From: Phenylobacterium sp.
Lineage (GTDB): Bacteria > Pseudomonadota > Alphaproteobacteria > Caulobacterales > Caulobacteraceae
Assembly: GCA_025350885.1 (NCBI GenBank)
Contig: JANXXA010000337.1
Coordinates: forward strand, 1 to 7,603
Length of the DNA stretch: 7,603 nt
Reading direction: 5' to 3'
Shown here: one piece after another, positions 5,406 through 7,603 of the stretch
How the letters are laid out: each line of letters starts with the position of its first letter
How positions within the stretch are numbered: the first letter of the stretch is position 1
Position numbers and translations under genes: made by a program
The notes under the pieces: model-generated
What the model saw: the letters and a program-made list of their open reading frames with translations, nothing else
Databases searched by the model: none
Told to the model about the DNA's origin: nothing

Positions 5406-7105
5406 CAGATGCCCGCCAGCATCAGGGTGCGCAGGTCGGCCAGCCGCTGCTGATCCCCGGGCTCGTCGGCTAGGGCATGGTTCAGATAGTAGAACGCCAG
5501 CTGAGCGCCCAGCGTCGAGGCCAGGGTCTTGCCGACCGCGGCCTTCAGCTCGCCGACCAGATAGTCATCGGCCTCGCCATAAACCCGCTCCACATGGTCG
5601 GCCAGGCCCTCGATCCGGTCGACGCACATGGTGCGCACCTGATGGGCGTCGGCGACTCCGGGGTGACCTTCAGCGGCCACCGCCGCCGCGATCCAGGGGC
5701 CAAGCGCGGCGACCCCGAAGTCCAGCCCCTGGGCAGCCCGCAGGCCCCGCAGCGGAATCCGGCGCAGGCGCAGGCTGAGCTGGCGCAGACTGTCCGCCGC
5801 ATTGTCCCCCGCCCGCGGCGACCAGGCCGCGATCACCTCCTGCAAGGTCTCCGCCGCCGCCAGCGCACCGCCGATCGAACTGGCCGCCGGCAGGCTAAAA
5901 TCAACGAAAGCGTCGGTCAGAAACAACACGTCAACGAAGGTCCGCCTCAGGTGATAGGACGCCGGCCGGTTGTGCGAATGGATCACACGGACCGACGACA
6001 GCATGGCGATGTGATGACCGTCGCGGATCAGCCGCACCCCCAGGATCAGGTCCTCGGCGTAGCGCCCCTCGTAGCGATAGGCCTGGAACATCGGCGCGGT
6101 GATCATGCAGGCCACGTCGCTGAGCTGGCCCTGGGTCCGTAGCGACTGATGATCCTGCCCCGACAGCGCGCCCACCCGGTCGGCGTCGCGGCAGCCCAGG
6201 AACGCGTAGTGGGCTTCGATGCCGGCGTTGTAGACGATCTCGCTGTCACGCCGGGGGAACTCCGTACACGACACCGCTGCCAGCCGGTCGCCGCTCGCCG
6301 TCGGGCGGGTCAGGGCCACGGCCAGGCTGTGCAGCCAATGGTCGCCAGCCGGGTAGGCGTCCTGCACGGTGAACAGCAACAGGTCGCCCCGGGCGCTGTC
6401 GGCCCCCAGGTTGCGCGCGTGACTGTGCGAGAACTCGGCGTTGGAAATGCGCACCAGCGTGCAGCCGAAGCTCTCGGCCAGCTCCGCCGTGCCGTCCGAC
6501 GATCCGGAATCCACCACCACGATCTCGACGCCGCCCAGGCCCTTCTGCGCCTTCAGCTTGCGCAGCAGCCAGTAGAATTCCGCGCCCGCGTTGAACGTCG
6601 GGATCACCACCGAGACGGTCTCGACCAGGGGATCCGGCGCGGCGCCGGTGAGCTCGGGCAGGTTTGCGATGGCGCCGGGCAGCGGGAAGCTGAGCGTGTC
6701 CAGGCGGATCGGATCCGACTGCGGCGTCGGCGGCGGCCCAGGCGGCTTGGCGCCACCGGACCCGACGGCTCTCCGCCGCTCGAAAACCAGACCCAGGTGA
6801 TGGCCGATGTCGCCAAACGTGGTCTGCCGCTTGACCACCCGGATCAGCAGTCGCAGCGGCCGGGTTATGCGCCAGGAGGTCGACCGCGCGATGGCTTCCA
6901 GGCGCGTCGTCTGCGCCTGACGAACCTTCTTCAGCAGGGCCACTTCCTGCTCCAGCGCCTGGACGCGGTCGCGCATGGCCTCCAGTTCGAGGGTCAGGGC
7001 GTCGGCGTGGGCCACCGGTCCTCGGGGGCGCGTGACCTGGGGGCGCGCGGTCTGCGGTCGGGCGGACCTGTCCGCCATCGTCTGGTTCGGGTCCGCACGG
7101 CGCAT
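5405..7105 (-). CDS. Large family 2 glycosyltransferase with N-terminal coiled coil (rhamnosyltransferase-like)
   Basis: 566 residues, much longer than a typical 300-residue family 2 enzyme. Domains in order: a basic, disordered leader (1-34); a coiled-coil heptad region (about 35-74); the motif STSWRITRPLR at 75-85, which recurs in N-terminal extensions of cell-envelope glycosyltransferases; a proline-rich linker (about 119-132); and the GT-A catalytic domain (about 163-385). The catalytic domain has VSVVIPTFNAG at 164-174, VVVDSGSSDGT at 196-206, FSHSHARNLGA at 225-235, the QDA triplet at 248-250 in place of D-x-D, ED at 351-352 and VIHSHNRPASYHLRR at 374-388, all as in rhamnosyltransferase-like enzymes. 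Residues about 400-566 form an extra mainly helical region I do not recognise. The ATG at 7105 follows an in-frame stop (7115-7117) but has no good ribosome binding site; an ATG at 7078 would remove nine residues. The next gene starts inside its stop codon. Confidence 0.88.
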   Translation of the reverse strand: MRRADPNQTMADRSARPQTARPQVTRPRGPVAHADALTLELEAMRDRVQALEQEVALLKKVRQAQTTRLEAIARSTSWRITRPLRLLIRVVKRQTTFGDIGHHLGLVFERRRAVGSGGAKPPGPPPTPQSDPIRLDTLSFPLPGAIANLPELTGAAPDPLVETVSVVIPTFNAGAEFYWLLRKLKAQKGLGGVEIVVVDSGSSDGTAELAESFGCTLVRISNAEFSHSHARNLGADSARGDLLLFTVQDAYPAGDHWLHSLAVALTRPTASGDRLAAVSCTEFPRRDSEIVYNAGIEAHYAFLGCRDADRVGALSGQDHQSLRTQGQLSDVACMITAPMFQAYRYEGRYAEDLILGVRLIRDGHHIAMLSSVRVIHSHNRPASYHLRRTFVDVLFLTDAFVDFSLPAASSIGGALAAAETLQEVIAAWSPRAGDNAADSLRQLSLRLRRIPLRGLRAAQGLDFGVAALGPWIAAAVAAEGHPGVADAHQVRTMCVDRIEGLADHVERVYGEADDYLVGELKAAVGKTLASTLGAQLAFYYLNHALADEPGDQQRLADLRTLMLAGI

Positions 7106-7178
7106 GGGGGGCGCTTAACAGACACGTCGTCGCGCGGAAAGGCGTCGCGCGGAAAGACGCGTGTCGCTGCGTCAGGAC
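7106..7178. promoter_or_regulatory. Intergenic gap upstream of the large GT2, possible promoter
   Basis: These 73 bp lie between the MFS transporter stop and the glycosyltransferase start, both on the minus strand. A promoter for the two-gene glycosyltransferase unit could be here, but I see no confident -35/-10 pair and no rho-independent terminator for the MFS gene. The gap carries a tandem 14-bp repeat bracketed by short inverted arms. Confidence 0.3.
7128..7156. repeat. Tandem 14-bp direct repeat (period 15) within short inverted arms
   Basis: CGTCGCGCGGAAAG occurs perfectly twice, at 7128-7141 and 7143-7156, separated by one base. The pair is bracketed by GACACG (7121-7126) and its reverse complement CGTGTC (7160-7165). 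It lies 23 bp or more upstream of the large GT2 start on the minus strand. It could be a regulator-binding array or a small local duplication; the function is unknown. Confidence 0.7.
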
Positions 7179-7603
7179 CTACGGATCGTGTTCCTCGGGC
7201 GGACGAACCTTCTGGAAGCGCCAGAGCAGCAGCAGGTCGTAGGCGATCTTCAGCGATCCGCCGATCACCAGCGGCCAGGCGAAGGGGCTGGCGGCGAAGA
7301 TCAGGCCGGCCAGCGCGGGGCTCAGCGCCGAGGCCAGGCTGCGCGGCACATTGGTCACCCCCGCCGCCGCCGCCCGCTCGGCCGGCGTGACGATGGCCAT
7401 CACGTAGGAGGTCCTGGCCGGGACATCCATCTGCGACAGCAGCGCGCGCAGAAACAGCAGGGAAAAAGCGATCGGCAGGCTCGGGGCAAAGGCCGCGGCG
7501 ATCACGCAGAGGTTGGCCGGGATGTGGGTGAAGACCATGGTGTTGACCAGGCCGACGCGCCGGGCGAGCCAGGGCGCGGCCAGCTGCGACAGGGCCGAAA
7601 GCA
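7179..7603 (-). CDS. MFS transporter, C-terminal part (partial)
   Basis: The gene enters from the right edge and ends with TAG at 7179-7181; the last 140 residues are visible. The frame stays open from the internal ATG at 7538 to the edge (reading LSQLAAPWLARRVGLVNT before that methionine), so 7538 is not the true start. The sequence has hydrophobic helices joined by short basic loops. LARRVGLVN looks like the cytoplasmic loop between helices, with RALLSQMDVPARTSYVMA and AAAAGVTNVPRSLA further on; both are typical of the C-terminal half of major facilitator superfamily drug or metabolite exporters. The tail is charged (RPPEEHDP). The substrate cannot be told. It is in the same orientation as the two glycosyltransferase genes after it, but the 73-bp gap and unrelated family suggest it is not part of the polysaccharide pathway. 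Confidence 0.85.
   Translation of the reverse strand, partial: LSALSQLAAPWLARRVGLVNTMVFTHIPANLCVIAAAFAPSLPIAFSLLFLRALLSQMDVPARTSYVMAIVTPAERAAAAGVTNVPRSLASALSPALAGLIFAASPFAWPLVIGGSLKIAYDLLLLWRFQKVRPPEEHDP

Noticed and set aside
6149..7390. 413-residue open frame on the plus strand
   Set aside because: It is antisense to the GT2 and crosses into the MFS gene. It has no domain features, whereas both minus-strand genes are well supported.
7179..7538. Stand-alone 119-residue membrane protein starting at the ATG at 7538
   Set aside because: The frame stays open and MFS-like upstream to the window edge, so this methionine is internal to a larger transporter.

Overview
This is a GC-rich window from a bacterial chromosome. 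The uniformly high GC, G/C-rich third codon positions, tight gene packing and style of the encoded proteins suggest an alphaproteobacterium, possibly Caulobacterales such as Caulobacter or Phenylobacterium. That placement is an inference from general character; no rRNA or other marker gene is present. Six of the eight genes concern making or exporting a surface polysaccharide, and the two edge genes are membrane transporters.

Layout. Positions 1-1183 (minus strand) hold a family 2 glycosyltransferase with two C-terminal membrane helices. It overlaps by four bases the start of a small EamA/SMR-like membrane protein that runs off the left edge. A 139-bp divergent intergenic region follows. On the plus strand, 1323-4152 carries an ABC-2 exporter permease, its ATPase (4-nt start/stop overlap) and a GT4 glycosyltransferase 41 nt further on. 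Convergent to this, on the minus strand, are a GT4 glycosyltransferase (4149-5405) and a large GT2 glycosyltransferase with an N-terminal coiled coil (5405-7105), joined by a 1-nt stop/start overlap. A 73-bp gap with a 14-bp tandem repeat separates these from the C-terminal end of an MFS transporter, cut by the right edge.

How the genes may work together. The permease and ATPase resemble Wzm/Wzt, KpsM/KpsT and RfbD/RfbE exporters, which move a lipid-linked polysaccharide across the inner membrane. The two GT4 enzymes and the coiled-coil GT2 would build the chain on the cytoplasmic side. The membrane-anchored GT2 with its EamA-like partner looks like a separate module: a polyprenyl-phosphate-sugar synthase plus a carrier flippase, in the manner of ArnC with ArnE/ArnF or GtrB with GtrA, which would decorate a glycan in the periplasm. 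The window has no initiating phosphoglycosyltransferase, no sugar-nucleotide genes, no ligase and no outer-membrane export genes, so the pathway must continue elsewhere.

No clearly new system is visible. The points most worth checking are the predicted GT2/EamA pair, the uncharacterised C-terminal region of the 566-residue GT2, the short ATPase without a Wzt-type carbohydrate-binding domain, the cysteine cluster in the minus-strand GT4, and the tandem repeat upstream of the 566-residue GT2.
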